64,000 nucleotides of DNA from Paenibacillus sp. FSL H8-0537 (GCF_038051995.1 NZ_CP150290.1:4206001-4270000), one strand, 5' to 3'. Numbered from the stretch's first letter, positions 19,301 to 28,800 are shown. A program made the numbers and translations. The notes: a model not told the origin generated them from the letters alone.

Positions 19301-22300
19301 CTGTCCGGCGAGCGGTGCTTCGACGTTGAAGATCTTCGGTGCGAGATACGGATTGTCAGCCCTGTACTCACGCTCTGCATGCAGCAGAAACGCACGCGAG
19401 ATGTCGGTGTAGCAGTACTCCACAATGCGATCCTGATACGGCCGCAGCTTGCGGAAAACCATCGCGCTCGTGCCTCCTGTGCCGGCACCTACCTCCAGAA
19501 TGCGCAGGGAGACGGCCGGATCGTCCGCCAACCGTTCCTGCAGATAGGTCACCACCGTGTTGGCGAGCACCTCGTTGAAGTAGTCGGAGATCTGGTTGTT
19601 CTTGTAGATCCCCTCCACCAGCGCCATCGAGGAGTTCGGGAACATGATCTCCGTCGCCGGCACTCGGCCGGTAAGGATATCCGGCAAGGCGTGCAAGGTG
19701 GCCTCAACGAGCTGCACCTGGGCTTTCAGGTTCGGGTTGGTGAGCCAGTGCGGCTTGCTCGCTTCCCATTCCTGCCAGAGCACCTGTGCCGGCGTATCGA
19801 ACTTGAGCGCAGGATCGCGCTCCAGAACGGCGACGCTCTCCGCCAGCCATTTGCGGTAAAATCCGCGCACCGCATTTCCGTCCTGCAATTGCGGCGCTTG
19901 CAGCTGCGCGCCGAGCAGACGAACCAGCAACTCCTCCATGTCCGTCTTGTCCAAGCTCTCGTCCGCCTTCATGCGCGCCACGCGACCGTTCTGATCCGGC
20001 AGGCGCTTTTGCAGCGACTCTGCAAGCGCAGGCAGAACGTCCGTCCCGATCTGCATCGTTTCGGTCGCGTTCACCCCTTCGACCTGCACGGCCTTAGTGG
20101 TTTTCATCAGCCCTAATTGGACGATCGGGCGTGTCAGCAGCGTCTCCAGAGCTTCCATCGCTTCCTTCGGCTCGACAAATCCGATGCCGACCTGTGACAA
20201 CAGCTCCCCTTCTTTGGAATGCACGATCTCCTCGGCGTTCCAGTAGCCCCAGTTCATCACCTTCACGCGGCAAGACATCTCGTGCGCCATCTGATGGGCA
20301 AAAGCATCCATGAACGTGCAACCAGCCGCATAGTGGCTCTGGTTCGCATTTTTGATGAACGAGATGATTGAAGAGAAGAACAGGACAAAATCAAGCGACT
20401 TGTCGCGGAACACCTGGGCCACGCGCAAAGAGACGTCCGCCTTTGCCGAGAATCCGGTGCGGAATTGCGCCTCCTCCATGTGATCCAATCCTGCGTCCTG
20501 CAACACCATCGCCGAGTGGATGATCCCGTCAATTCGGCCATACCGCTGCTTGATCTCGTCATGCGCCCGCTGGAGCGACGCGGTATCGGTCGCATCGGCG
20601 GCCACATAGTGCGGAGCCTTGCCATGCCGTCCGAGGGCTGCGAGCTTGGCTCGAATGGAGGCATCCGGTTGACGGCGACCGATCCAGACGACCTGCGCCT
20701 CGTAGCGGCGGATCATGTACTCGGTCCATGCTTCTCCGATCCGTCCGGCCCCACCGATCACCACATACACGCCGCCCTGTCGGTACAGCGTGCTGTCAGC
20801 CCGCGCCGCTTGGAGCAAGACGAGCTGTTGGCGGTGCCATTCGCCGCCTCGATAGACCCAAGAACGACCACGGCGATCCGTCGGGAGCTGCAGCAAGTCA
20901 ACCAGCGGCCAGGCGCCCGCTTCGAGATCGACCAGGCGGATTTTCCAGCGCGGGTACTCCTTCGCCAGAGAGCCTACCAATCCGTGCAAGCTGGCGTGGG
21001 TCGGGTTGACCTGCTCCTGCGCGTGCAACGGTTGGGCCTGCGTCGTGAGTACCGTCCAGCCCAGCGGGCGGGATTCGTATCCCGCTTGCAAAAGAGCTTT
21101 GATCGTGCGGAAGAGCAGCAGCACGCCTTCTTCCTGCTCGCGGACCAGCGCCTCGTTCATCACCGAGGAGAGAGCGCGCTCCGGAGCGATCCAGAAAATG
21201 TGGTCGAAGCTGCCCAGACGCTGCAGCTTGTCCCCGATCTCTGCGATGGAATCGCTCGGCTGAAGGTCGAGCGATTCCACGTTCGAAAGGTGCACGCACA
21301 CGGAACGCTGCTGCTCCGAAGTGCCTCCGGCCACCAGCACGCGATCGGCAGAAGCCGGGTAAGACGGAACGCGTTCCGGCGTGACGACATTCCATACCGG
21401 TGCCAAGGTCAAGTTGCCGACCAGCGGGTCTTTTTCACCCTCCTGCCCGGACGGCGTTTTCGCATCCAACGTACGGTACGTGAAGCCTTTGATTCGAACC
21501 GAAACGCGGCCTGCCTCGTCGCACAGATCGATGTCGAGCTTTTCCACCGCGCCTCCTGCTTGGCTGCCTTCGCTGTGGCGGAGCACCGCCCACATCTCAG
21601 AGGTGCAGGCTTGGTAGACCTCCAGCTTTTGCAGCACGAACGGCAAAATCGGGTTCGGCGAGAGGTCTCCGCGCGCGCCGAGCAGGAAGCCAACCGACGC
21701 CTGCAGCGCAGAATCCATCAGGCTCGGATGCAGAACATACCGGCTGGCGGATGCTGACAGCGCGGACGGCAGAGACAGTCGAGCTAGCACGAGACCTTCG
21801 CCGACGTAGAGCTCTTGAATGCCGCGATGACCTTCCCCGTACTCGATGCCCATCGACGAGAAGGCTTCATAGCAGGCTGCCGAAGTCAGCACCTGCGAGG
21901 ACGCTTGCTTCTGGAACGAGGCAAGATCGACCGTCGGAGGAGCCGTGACAGAAGCGAGAAGCGCGCGGCCTTCGCCATGCACCACCGGCTCGGAGTCCTG
22001 CCCCACGGTGTATATCTCATACGCGACCTCGCCGTTCTCTTCCGGGAACAGTCCGATGTGCACCTGCACAGGCTGCTCTCCTAACGTGATCGGGCGAACC
22101 CATGCGACATTCTGCAGTTGCACCTCGCTCGGCCCTTCGACCAGCCCGCCGGCTGCATGCTCGACTGCGGCCCGCGCCATCTCCAGATAAGCCACGCCCG
22201 GCAGGACGCGATTGCCTTGCACCCGATGATCGTTCAGGAAGAACTCCTCGCCGGTAAAGGTCGACGAGAAACGCTGTTCGGCAAAATCGGACGTGTTCTG

Positions 22301-25300
22301 ATGCAGCAGCGGATGAAGCACGCTCTGCACGCTCGCTGTTTCGGCCGCGACCTGTTCCGTCGCTCTGCTTGCAGCCTTGAGAACCCAATAGCGCTCCTTG
22401 GCAAACGGGTAGGTCGGCAGGCTGATGCGCTGCGGACTCCCTTGACGGTAAAGGCGATTCCAGTCGATCTCCACGCCTTTGACCCAGAGGTCTGCCAGCT
22501 TGTCATGCTTGCCTTTGGCGATCCATCGGTTCAGGAGTTCCCGCGAGTCTTCGTCTGCGCTGAAGAGCGCAACCGTCTCTTTGTTCTGTTTGACGGAGCC
22601 GCGAGGCACGCCCGCCTGCCCGTCCGGGTCTGCCAGATACGCTTCGAGCTTTTGCTTCAGCTCCGAGAGGTCTCGGACGACAAAGGCCACGCGCTCCTCC
22701 ATCGCCTCCCGTCCGACTTGTAGCGTGTACGCGAGGTCGATCAGGTTAAGGCGTTGAAGAGCCTCCTCAGCCGGGGTGACAGACTCTAGATGCAGGCTGG
22801 CCGCCACCGTTTCCCGCACCGTTCCCTCAAGCTCTGCCACGTGGGCCACCGCCGCCGCGATCGACTCTTGCTCCAGCAGTTCTTTAGGATCGACCTCCAG
22901 TAGGAATTCCGCTTGCAGACGCTCGCTCAGTTGGGCGAGGTGAATCGGTTCGATGCCATATTCGCTCCACTCGACATCCGCTTCCAATGCGTCTGCCTTC
23001 ACGTGGATCAGCTCCGCGAGCATCTCCCGCATCACCGCTTCCAAACGCAGTTCCATCCCTTGCGCTTGCACAGGCTCCACAGCTTGCACAGCCACCCGCA
23101 CCGGATTCTGACGCTGCGCCTCCTCATTCTTGTTCAGAGCCGCCAGCAAGCGGTCCGCATAGGCGACCAGGCGCTCTTTGTTCTTCGCGGACAGAGGAAC
23201 CAGCGCGGCACCCTGCCCTTCCGTGCTCGTCACCGCTTGCGGCGGGATGTATTCCTCCAAGATCACGTGCGCGTTCGAGCCGTACGCCCCGAACGAGCTT
23301 AGCCCGGCACGGCGCGGGTACTCCACCCGCTCACCGTTTTCAATGAGCGTCGGACGCTGCCACTCTTCGGTCTTGTGCTGGACGTAAAAAGGCGAATTTT
23401 CCAGATCGATATAATGGTTGAGTTCCGCCGAATGCAGTGACGGCACGAGCTTTTTGTGATGAAGCTGCAGGGCGACTTTGTGCATACCGCTGATGCCGGC
23501 CGCCGATTCACTGTGGCCGATGTTGGACTTGACCGACCCGATCGAGCAGTATTGCTTGTCCGGCGTGAAGTTTCGGAACGCCTTGACCAGCCCTTGGATC
23601 TCGATCGGGTCGCCGAGCGACGTCCCGGTGCCGTGCGCTTCCATATACGAGATCGTGCGCGGATCGACACCCGTTTTTTCCAAACATGTCTGAATCATGT
23701 CCGCTTGGGCCACCTGGCTCGGGACGGTGATCCCGCTCACCGCGCCCACGTGGTTGGTCGTGCTTCCTTTGACCACCGCATAGATGTGGTCGTTGTCCGC
23801 AATCGCCTTGCTCAGCGGCTTGAGCAGCACCGCGCCGATGCCTTCGCCCGACACATACCCGTCGCCGCCCTTGCCAAACGTGTGGCAGTACCCGTCGCTG
23901 GAATGCATGTCCATCATGCCATACGTCATGTACTTATTCGGATGCAGCGACAGGTTCACCCCGCCGGCCAGCGCCACTTCACACTCGCCGCGCTTGATGC
24001 TCTCCAGCGCCAGATGCACGGCGATCAGCGAAGACGAGCAGACGGTGTCGATCGCCATGCTCGGTCCGTGAAAATTGCAAAAATACGACACGCGGTTTGC
24101 GATCGAGGCATAGCTGAGCGACAAAGGCTGCGGCTGTCCGTCGCGCACCGCTTCGGCTTGAATCAGCGTGTAGTCCTTGTGCATCACCCCGACGAACACG
24201 CCGACATTGCGGCGCTTGTTCGGCCCTTTTGGCGTCACCACCGTCTTCGGGGTGTAGCCGGCGTCTTCCACCGCTTCCCAGCAGGTCTCCAGGAACAAGC
24301 GCTCCTGCGGGTCGATCGTCTCCGCCTCACGTGGCGAGATGCGGAAGAATTGCGGGTCGAAGCGGTCCGGATCATGGATAAAACCGCCCCACCGCGACAT
24401 CGGCTTGCCGGACGGAGACTTGACGCCCTCCAGCCGCTCCCGCTCCCAGCGCGACTCCGGAACCTCCGTGATGCAGTCTTTGCCAGCCAGAAGATTCTCC
24501 CAGAACTCGTGAAGGTCGCGCGATTGCGGATACTTGCCGGACATCCCGATGATCGCGATGTCCTCCCCCGCATCCGGCACGCCATAGCTGCTGATCTTCG
24601 GGAGTTCGTGCTCAGCTTCGTACAGCTCGTCCGCCTGCTCGCTCCACACTGCCTCTGCCTGATTCGCTCCGCTTGCACCACCGCCGAAGCGGTCCGCATG
24701 ATGCTCAGCGAGGTACTCGGCCAGCTCCGTGATCGTCGTGTACTCGAACAACAGCGTCGGCATGAGCTGCGTTTCGAGCTTGCTGCCGATCGCTGTCACG
24801 ACTTCCAGCAGCATCGACGAGTCAAGGCCGATCTCGTAGTACCCGACATCTGTCGCCACTTGATCTTCCGGTTTGCCCAGCTTTTCGGCGATCAACTGGC
24901 GCAGGAAAGAGGACGCCTCCTCGACCGCCGAACCGCCTCCCGATGCATACGCAGGAGGTGCGATCGGTGCGGAAGGTCGGGGCTGTGGTTTTGGCTTTTC
25001 TTGCACAGCGGCCTCCGCCTTGCGGGCCGGATTGATCAGCCCTGCCCCGCGCACCAGCTTGCCCTTGTAATTGAGCAGCTCCGCGATCTTCTTTCCGTTC
25101 GTGTCAAAAAACTCCATCGTCAGAAAATTGAGCTCTTTCTTCCGCTCAACCGGCTTGGCGATACGCGTCCAGCACTCCGTTCCGAGCAGCGCGGAGGCGC
25201 GGAATTTTTCATAAAACAGCGGCAGGAACAGCCGCTGCTCCTCCTGATTCGTGTTGTCGAACAAGACACCGGTGCCAACGCCGCTGCCATCGATCAGCGT

Positions 25301-25861
25301 CGGGTGGAACATGAAGCCCTCCGCACTGCGGCGCGCCTCGTCCCCCAGCGCGATCTCGATGTAAGACGCCCCGTTCTCGCCCTCATAGACCACGCCGTCC
25401 GCCAGCATGAACCCGGTATGCATGAGCTCTTGGTGGCGGCACTGCGCATAAAACGAATCAAGCGATACCGAGCGCGCGGCCGTCTGCTTAATCTGGCTGA
25501 TATCAAGAACCTCGTCGAACGTCAGCGGATCGCACAGATGCATCTCCGCCGTGATGTGCAACTTGCGCTCCGGGGACAAGACCCCCTTACGCTGCTCCTG
25601 CCCTTCCACGCGAATCTGCCAGCGGCCGGCTTCCGTCTCGTCGCACTGAACGCGGAGCAGGACGTTCAGATCCTGCCCCACGACCAGCGGGTTATAAATG
25701 GAAAGATTGAGAAGCTCCAGCCGTGCGAAATCATAGCCCCGCTCTCGAAACAGCTGATAGAGCAGATCGATGTACGCAAATCCCGGAAACAGCTCTTGAC
25801 CGTAGGCCTTGTGATGCTTGACGACCGGATGATCCTTGCCGATTATAATTTGATCTTCCAT
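10352..25861 (-). CDS. Trans-AT PKS subunit PKS2: DH-ACP-KS-[ACP-like]-DH-KR-MT-ACP-ACP-KS-DH-KR-ACP-KS-KR
   Basis: 5169 aa from ATG 25861, one base after the PKS1 stop, with GAGGTG as ribosome site (an in-frame TTG lies at 25879). Order (rough residues): DH (HKAYGQELFP 20, HPTLIDG 188) and ACP (LDSS 347), completing the split KS0 module of PKS1; KS4 from 433 (DTVCSSS 605, HGTGT, NIGH); an ACP-like segment at 943-1020 inside the post-KS linker with GIEPI instead of a serine motif; DH (1215, HPSLMD 1380); KR (GGAGRIGE 1704); C-methyltransferase (ILEVGAGTGGTS 2125); tandem ACPs (YGIDSI 2383 and 2499); KS5 from 2609; DH (3250, HPSLMD 3412); KR (3682); ACP (3979); KS6 from 4087 (DTMCSSS); KR (GGAGGIGEV 4947). 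The protein ends after the KR, so module 6 continues with the MT-ACP at the start of PKS3. All KSs keep Cys-His-His. No AT and no integral enoyl reductase. Confidence 0.95.
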   Translation of the reverse strand: MEDQIIIGKDHPVVKHHKAYGQELFPGFAYIDLLYQLFRERGYDFARLELLNLSIYNPLVVGQDLNVLLRVQCDETEAGRWQIRVEGQEQRKGVLSPERKLHITAEMHLCDPLTFDEVLDISQIKQTAARSVSLDSFYAQCRHQELMHTGFMLADGVVYEGENGASYIEIALGDEARRSAEGFMFHPTLIDGSGVGTGVLFDNTNQEEQRLFLPLFYEKFRASALLGTECWTRIAKPVERKKELNFLTMEFFDTNGKKIAELLNYKGKLVRGAGLINPARKAEAAVQEKPKPQPRPSAPIAPPAYASGGGSAVEEASSFLRQLIAEKLGKPEDQVATDVGYYEIGLDSSMLLEVVTAIGSKLETQLMPTLLFEYTTITELAEYLAEHHADRFGGGASGANQAEAVWSEQADELYEAEHELPKISSYGVPDAGEDIAIIGMSGKYPQSRDLHEFWENLLAGKDCITEVPESRWERERLEGVKSPSGKPMSRWGGFIHDPDRFDPQFFRISPREAETIDPQERLFLETCWEAVEDAGYTPKTVVTPKGPNKRRNVGVFVGVMHKDYTLIQAEAVRDGQPQPLSLSYASIANRVSYFCNFHGPSMAIDTVCSSSLIAVHLALESIKRGECEVALAGGVNLSLHPNKYMTYGMMDMHSSDGYCHTFGKGGDGYVSGEGIGAVLLKPLSKAIADNDHIYAVVKGSTTNHVGAVSGITVPSQVAQADMIQTCLEKTGVDPRTISYMEAHGTGTSLGDPIEIQGLVKAFRNFTPDKQYCSIGSVKSNIGHSESAAGISGMHKVALQLHHKKLVPSLHSAELNHYIDLENSPFYVQHKTEEWQRPTLIENGERVEYPRRAGLSSFGAYGSNAHVILEEYIPPQAVTSTEGQGAALVPLSAKNKERLVAYADRLLAALNKNEEAQRQNPVRVAVQAVEPVQAQGMELRLEAVMREMLAELIHVKADALEADVEWSEYGIEPIHLAQLSERLQAEFLLEVDPKELLEQESIAAAVAHVAELEGTVRETVAASLHLESVTPAEEALQRLNLIDLAYTLQVGREAMEERVAFVVRDLSELKQKLEAYLADPDGQAGVPRGSVKQNKETVALFSADEDSRELLNRWIAKGKHDKLADLWVKGVEIDWNRLYRQGSPQRISLPTYPFAKERYWVLKAASRATEQVAAETASVQSVLHPLLHQNTSDFAEQRFSSTFTGEEFFLNDHRVQGNRVLPGVAYLEMARAAVEHAAGGLVEGPSEVQLQNVAWVRPITLGEQPVQVHIGLFPEENGEVAYEIYTVGQDSEPVVHGEGRALLASVTAPPTVDLASFQKQASSQVLTSAACYEAFSSMGIEYGEGHRGIQELYVGEGLVLARLSLPSALSASASRYVLHPSLMDSALQASVGFLLGARGDLSPNPILPFVLQKLEVYQACTSEMWAVLRHSEGSQAGGAVEKLDIDLCDEAGRVSVRIKGFTYRTLDAKTPSGQEGEKDPLVGNLTLAPVWNVVTPERVPSYPASADRVLVAGGTSEQQRSVCVHLSNVESLDLQPSDSIAEIGDKLQRLGSFDHIFWIAPERALSSVMNEALVREQEEGVLLLFRTIKALLQAGYESRPLGWTVLTTQAQPLHAQEQVNPTHASLHGLVGSLAKEYPRWKIRLVDLEAGAWPLVDLLQLPTDRRGRSWVYRGGEWHRQQLVLLQAARADSTLYRQGGVYVVIGGAGRIGEAWTEYMIRRYEAQVVWIGRRQPDASIRAKLAALGRHGKAPHYVAADATDTASLQRAHDEIKQRYGRIDGIIHSAMVLQDAGLDHMEEAQFRTGFSAKADVSLRVAQVFRDKSLDFVLFFSSIISFIKNANQSHYAAGCTFMDAFAHQMAHEMSCRVKVMNWGYWNAEEIVHSKEGELLSQVGIGFVEPKEAMEALETLLTRPIVQLGLMKTTKAVQVEGVNATETMQIGTDVLPALAESLQKRLPDQNGRVARMKADESLDKTDMEELLVRLLGAQLQAPQLQDGNAVRGFYRKWLAESVAVLERDPALKFDTPAQVLWQEWEASKPHWLTNPNLKAQVQLVEATLHALPDILTGRVPATEIMFPNSSMALVEGIYKNNQISDYFNEVLANTVVTYLQERLADDPAVSLRILEVGAGTGGTSAMVFRKLRPYQDRIVEYCYTDISRAFLLHAEREYRADNPYLAPKIFNVEAPLAGQDIEAGAYDLVIATNVLHATKNIRQTIRNAKAVLRPNGLLLLNEISQNALFTHLTFGLLEGWWLYEDAELRIPGNPGLFPEVWGKVLASEGFSGVFHPAEQAHEFGQQVVVAMSDGVVRQKQAAKKSKPVAKQATKPQAAKPQAVSIKPAYVQATVAALSPESLREKSVTYLKELVSDTLKIPVNKIDETEALEEYGIDSILVVQLTNALREVFGEISSTLFFEYQTLGELADYFVKAHKDALQKAIGFEPEPVRAEPITVVQPASVAPVAQAPVTKEHLRENVIAYLQNVVGDTLKIPSDQIDPSESLEEYGIDSILVVQLTNALRVGIGEDLNSTLFFEYQTLDSLAGHLVDTQREALVAKLGLAGQTEVQQTPRTEAPMPAQAAQTRTSLTFRTSSKRYLQRQEEAPVAREVRAEEPPMRLQDIAIVGLAGRYPGADDVNSFWNNLKQGRSSVGEIPQERWNWQDYFDPEKGKAGTMYTRWGAFLKDIDKFDPLFFQISPAEAEKMDPQERLFMETVYTSIEDAGYTPGTLAESGKVGVFAGIMNAFYPTGANFWSLANRVSYLFNFQGPSINVDTACSSSLTAIHLALESLYSGTSDCAIAGGVNLISDPAHYLRLSAMTMLSATDACKAFGDGADGFVDGEGVGAILLKPLHKAIADGDHIYGVIKGSMVNAGGKTNGYTVPNPNAQSRVIADALQRAGIRPRTVSYLEAHGTGTSLGDPIEITGLTKAFETGTEDKQFCAIGSAKSNIGHCESASGIAGVTKVLLQMLHGQIAPTLHAKTLNPNINFGKTPFVVQQELGEWPRPVLELDGVRRVYPRIAGISSFGAGGSNAHLVIEEYIPSGASQTKGTAPEQPVIVVLSAKNEERLQEKSRQLLAFVAEGRLTDADLVDAAYTLQVGREKMEERMALVVRSLQELTDRLVAYVQGQENIAGLYRGQVRRGKDKPSLGHLASEANDWMQNRQHDKLAEFWVLGGSIDWNELYQTLPQRISLPTYPFAKERYWMSKEEGTAGSGLRSSHAMNTALHPLLHRNTSDLTEQRFTSTFTGEEFFLADHVVQGQRMLPGVAYLEMAREAVELAAASLKDGRDGLRLKHVIWASPLLLGEQPLDVHLSLFPEADDEIGFEVYREEETGQELVIHSQGRAVWKSFEAMPSLDLKTLQSQCSLKTLDASAFYSMFESLGIDHGPAHRGVERVHLGTDRALARLVLPASVEQESSFMLHPSLMDSALQVTLALLSDGADIKHPALPFALEEVDILGSCTDEMWVLVRRSAGSRPGDKVQKFDLDLCAAEGDVRVRIKGYSARQLDDGRGREGTLMLLPNWTEQPVGEPAQQPSYSQRLVLLCDMEADVNDARCITLRSETSDPAARYEAHATQAFREIKALLQHKPKGQVLVQIAVGTEPEHRLSAGLSALLRTASQENPNLIGQLIELERTSAATEVAARLQENLARLEDRHIRYQDGKRWVAGWSEAEVSRQEVHIPWKDGGTYLITGGAGGLGLIVAREIVQQVSGTTLYLTSRSALGAAQQTAIQELQATGARIEYKRVDVTDRAQVERLFDAIRADSGKLDGLVHSAGVIRDNFMLKKTEAELAEVLAPKVAGLVNLDQASGDMPLDFFVTFSSIAGVLGNPGQADYSMANAFLDAYAQYRNGQVAAKQRQGRTLSINWPLWQDGGMRLDAETERALQEQLGMTAMPTLSGVQALYQSLAVEQDQVVVFHGDMRQLRASLLEQPQETAVPTASASVLDMSSVSEEILRDKSILFFKKLLSTVLKMPTARIEADAPLEDYGIDSIMVMQMTNQLEKTFGSLPKTLFFEYQNIEDLTGYFIDSYPEPMKKLLGVEVPTDQPAAAAAEPVAAAEPIGEREAPVLSKRGRGRFVQAPSKVGANVPTDGATSDAKPLDIAIIGVSGRYPEAQNLREFWKNLRDGRDSITEIPADRWDHSPYYDADKRNPGKTNSKWGGFLQDVDKFDPLFFNISPRDAEFMDPQERLFLQTVCEAMDDAGYTRDALAKHRAYGLDGNVGVFVGVMYEEYQLYGAQQTLLGKPMALAGNPSSIANRVSYFLNLHGPSLAVDTMCSSSLTAIHLACQSLLHGGCEVAIAGGVNVSVHPNKYLLLGQNNFASSKGRCESFGEGGDGYVPGEGVGAVLLKPLAKALEDGDQIYGVLKATAINHGGKTNGYTVPNPNAQASVVGRAFKEAGIDPGTLSYVEAHGTGTSLGDPIEIAGLTKVFQESRVGGQKCAIGSVKSNIGHSESAAGIAGLTKVLLQMKHRQLVPSLHSAVLNPHIDFDRTPFVVQQELAEWKRPVIDGREVPRRATVSSFGAGGSNACLLLEEYVPEAEVRVQRKVTVENPAVVVLSAKEEPRLIEQARHLLIVLQEEAFTEADLVDFAYTLQVGREAMEERLALTASSVGELVEKLAGFLNGEDGIDGLYRGQLKGNKETLSLFAADEDLQAAIEAWVSKRKYAKLLDLWVKGLAFDWSRLYEGNRPRRISLPSYPFAKQRCWVEPLMENPGAASFAPQTSSAEANLLHDEQGEVVSLVPVWDAVPLERGPLHPSPLDQIAIIGGTPEQQQAIRQYLPNARELDIKPGESVEAIASKLKARGALDHIFWIAPDRSSDGLELGAVITGQHEGVLLAFRLIKAVLDLGYGARSLGWTVLTTQTQALHREETVNPVHAGLHGLIGSMAKEYPNWNIRLVDLDAEEAWPLPDLFTIPADPQGDAWVYRGRQWHRQQLAELSCSQPDQTIYKPGGVYVVIGGAGGIGEVWSEYMIRTYAAQIVWIGRRSQDAAIEAKRIALSKLGPAPHYIAADATDRQSLQRAYEEIKARYGQVDGIIHSAIVLADSSLANMEEEQFRASLAAKVDVSVRMAQVFGEEPLDFVLIFSSVNVFLKAAGQSNYVAGCTFTDAFAHRLAQEWPCAVKVMNWGYWGSVGVVASPAYQERMTRAGIGSIEPSEGMQALETLLAGPMDQMALMKILN

Positions 25862-25862
25862 T

Positions 25863-28800
25863 TTACACCTCAACTCCAATTTTCTTCCAGATATTCATCG
25901 CGCTCTCTGCCCGTTCGCCCTGTCCGCGCCCGCTCACATCGCAGCGCTGCAAGACAGGAAGCGGAAGCGGCCTGCGAAGGATCGAACGCTCCTCAGACTC
26001 TTCCCAGCCTTCGAGGATCACGTGCGCGTTGGTGCCGCCGTCGGCAAAGCAGTTGATCGCCGCGATGCGAGCCGTGTCCGTCCAAGGCATGAGTTGACGG
26101 GCCATCTCAAACGGCGACGCCTGCAGATCATAATGCGTCATCGCCTCTTCGCCCGACAGGAACGGCACCATCTGCCGGCGCTGTAGCATCAAGACGACTT
26201 TGATAAATCCGGCGATCCCTTCCGCGCACAACGGATGCCCGATGTTCGGTTTCATCGACCCCAATCCCAGCGGGAGGTTCGAGGAAGCACGATACACCGA
26301 TTGGATCGTCTTCAGTTCCAAGAGGTCGGTCACTTCCGTGCCCGAACCGTTTGTTTCGATATAGCGAACCGCTGCAGGCGATACCCCGCCTTTTCGGAGC
26401 GCCGCCTGCAGCACTTGTTTTTGTGCCTCAAGGCTCGGGGTGGCAGGTCCGGCGGTCCGTCCGTTGTTGTTGACAGCGACCGCTTTGATGACGGCGTAGA
26501 TCGTATCGCCATCGCGCAAAGCCTGCTCCACCGTCTTCAGCAAGACCATACCACAGCCTTCCCCGACCACGATGCCGTCCGCTCGACGGTCAAAGAGGTG
26601 GAACGCCCCTTTTCGGTTCAGGATGTTGCGCTGTTCAAAGATGCGGTGCGTCTCATCGGTGGTCAGCAGAGAAACCCCCCCGACGATCGCCGACTCGATC
26701 TCTAAGCTCTGAAGCGCCTGCGCTGCCATGTTCATCCCCACCAGAGCGGAGGAGCAAGCGGTGTCCACTACGACACACGGGCCGCGCAAGTCAAAATACT
26801 GCGAGATGTTCGCCGCCAGATAGTTCTGTCCGACAGCCAAAATCGGGTTGCGCGTCTGGCTCAGATCCGCCGTGCTCGGCGAGTGCTTGCTGCGCGCCCC
26901 GAGGTAAACGCCGACCGAGCGGCCTTTGACCTCCTGCTGGGTGTAGCCGGCGTGGCACAAGAGCTTGAGGCTCTCTTCCAGCACCAGAAGGGCTTGCGGG
27001 TCCATCGCTTTGGCGTCTTCCTCCGAGAGATGGAAGAACGACGGATCATACTGCGTGATGTCGTCGAGCAATCCGGCATCGAAGCCGCTCGAATACCCCC
27101 AGCGCCCCTGCGGCACCTTGCGAATGGCGGAACGGCCCTCGGACAGCAACTGCCAATACTGCTCCAGAGAAGCCGCCCCCGGCAGTCGGCAAGACAGGCC
27201 GACGACGGCCAGATCAGCGGCCCCAGAGGCCGGGGCCGCTTTGCGCACGGCTGCTTGTCCTTGCTTCTCGACACGTTGCTTGGCAGGACGACTCGGCGCA
27301 CGATAAGAAGGTGCCGCCAGCTCTTCTTGCTGAACCTGCGTGGCCCCCGTCGCGTTGGCGAGGGGGGGCCCATGCAGAGCCTCCAAATGCTTCGCCAGTG
27401 ATTCGATCGTCGGGAACTCCAGCAGGAGAGACGGGTCGAGCTTCACTTGCAACGCCTGCGCGATCTGACGCAACAATTGCACTTGCAAAATGGAATCGAC
27501 CCCGTAGTCTGCAATCTGCGCATCGACCTCGATCTTGGCCGGGTCCATTTTCAACTCTTTTGCAAAAATCGACCGAACCCAAGCCTCCGCTGTCTGCCCT
27601 TGGCCGCCTGCCACCACGCTTGCTTTCTGCGCAGGGGCCGCCGGACGCTGTGCCGGAACCACAGGGGGTGTCGGGAGCGCCGCCGTCTGCTTTTTGCGCT
27701 GCATCAGCGTTTGCGGATTCCAGAGCGATGGGTTGACCACGGCGGACATGACGACCGGGCCGATTTTTCTCGCCAGCACATAATCGAGGAACTCCAGCCC
27801 CTCGGCGTTGCTCATCGTCAGAAGGCCTGTCTGCTCGTAGGCTCTGCTCTTGACTTCGCCCATGCCCGCCTCTTTCCAGCTCGGCCATTGCACGCTGACG
27901 ATCGGACATTCCGGACGCTTCGCTTCCGCCAGATAATCCATGTAGGCATTGGCCACCGCATAGTCGCTCAACCCCGCCGCGAGCGACGGGATCGTGGCAG
28001 ACACAGACGAGAACGCGACGAAGAACTGCAGCGGCTCTGCGCGGAGACTGCGGTACAACGCGTCAAGTCCCGCCACTTTCGGCTCCAGCACCTTCTCGAT
28101 GCCTTCGACCGACTTGCGAATGAAGGCCGAGTTCTCTTCATCGAGCAGGCCCGCCGCATGCAGCACCCCGCCGATCGGGCCGAGGCTGCGGCGAACCGCC
28201 TGCACGCTCTCTTCGACCGCCTGAACATCGGACAGCGGCACAGACAGAGCCATCACCTGCGCCCCTTCTCGCTCCAGAGCTTGGATGCCCTGAATCTTCC
28301 GGGAAACAGACGTCTGCTCCCGAAGGTGCGCCGCCCACGTCTCGCGCGGCGGCAAGGTTTCCCGTCCGGTCAGCACCAGGCGCTTGACGCCATAGTGTTT
28401 GACAAAATGCTGCGCGCACAGATACCCAAGGCCCCGCGTGCCCCCAGTGATCCAGAGAACTTGATCTTCCGGGAACGGCGTTCGCGCTTGCTGCTCGCCT
28501 TTTTCCCATTCCTTGAGCCGCGCGCGATAACGCAGCCCGTTTCGCCAGCACGCTTCCGTCTCCTCATCTTCGACAAGGAACTCAGCGGCGATCTGCTCGG
28601 CCAGCCTCATCTCATCAGTGACCGGCTCCAGATCGAGATGGCGGGATTGCACATAGCCATATTCACTCTGCAGCATGGTATAGAGCGCCGCACGGGAGGC
28701 ACCTGCGAGGTTGACCGTCGCATTCTGATACCCTTCCAGCCCCTTGGTGACACCCAAAAGCATCATCCCATCGCGGCGACCGTGTTCGATCAGCAGCTGA

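Noticed and set aside
23456..26056. 866-codon plus-strand open frame opposite PKS2 and PKS1
   Set aside because: Antisense shadow that crosses the PKS1-PKS2 gene junction; no domain seen.
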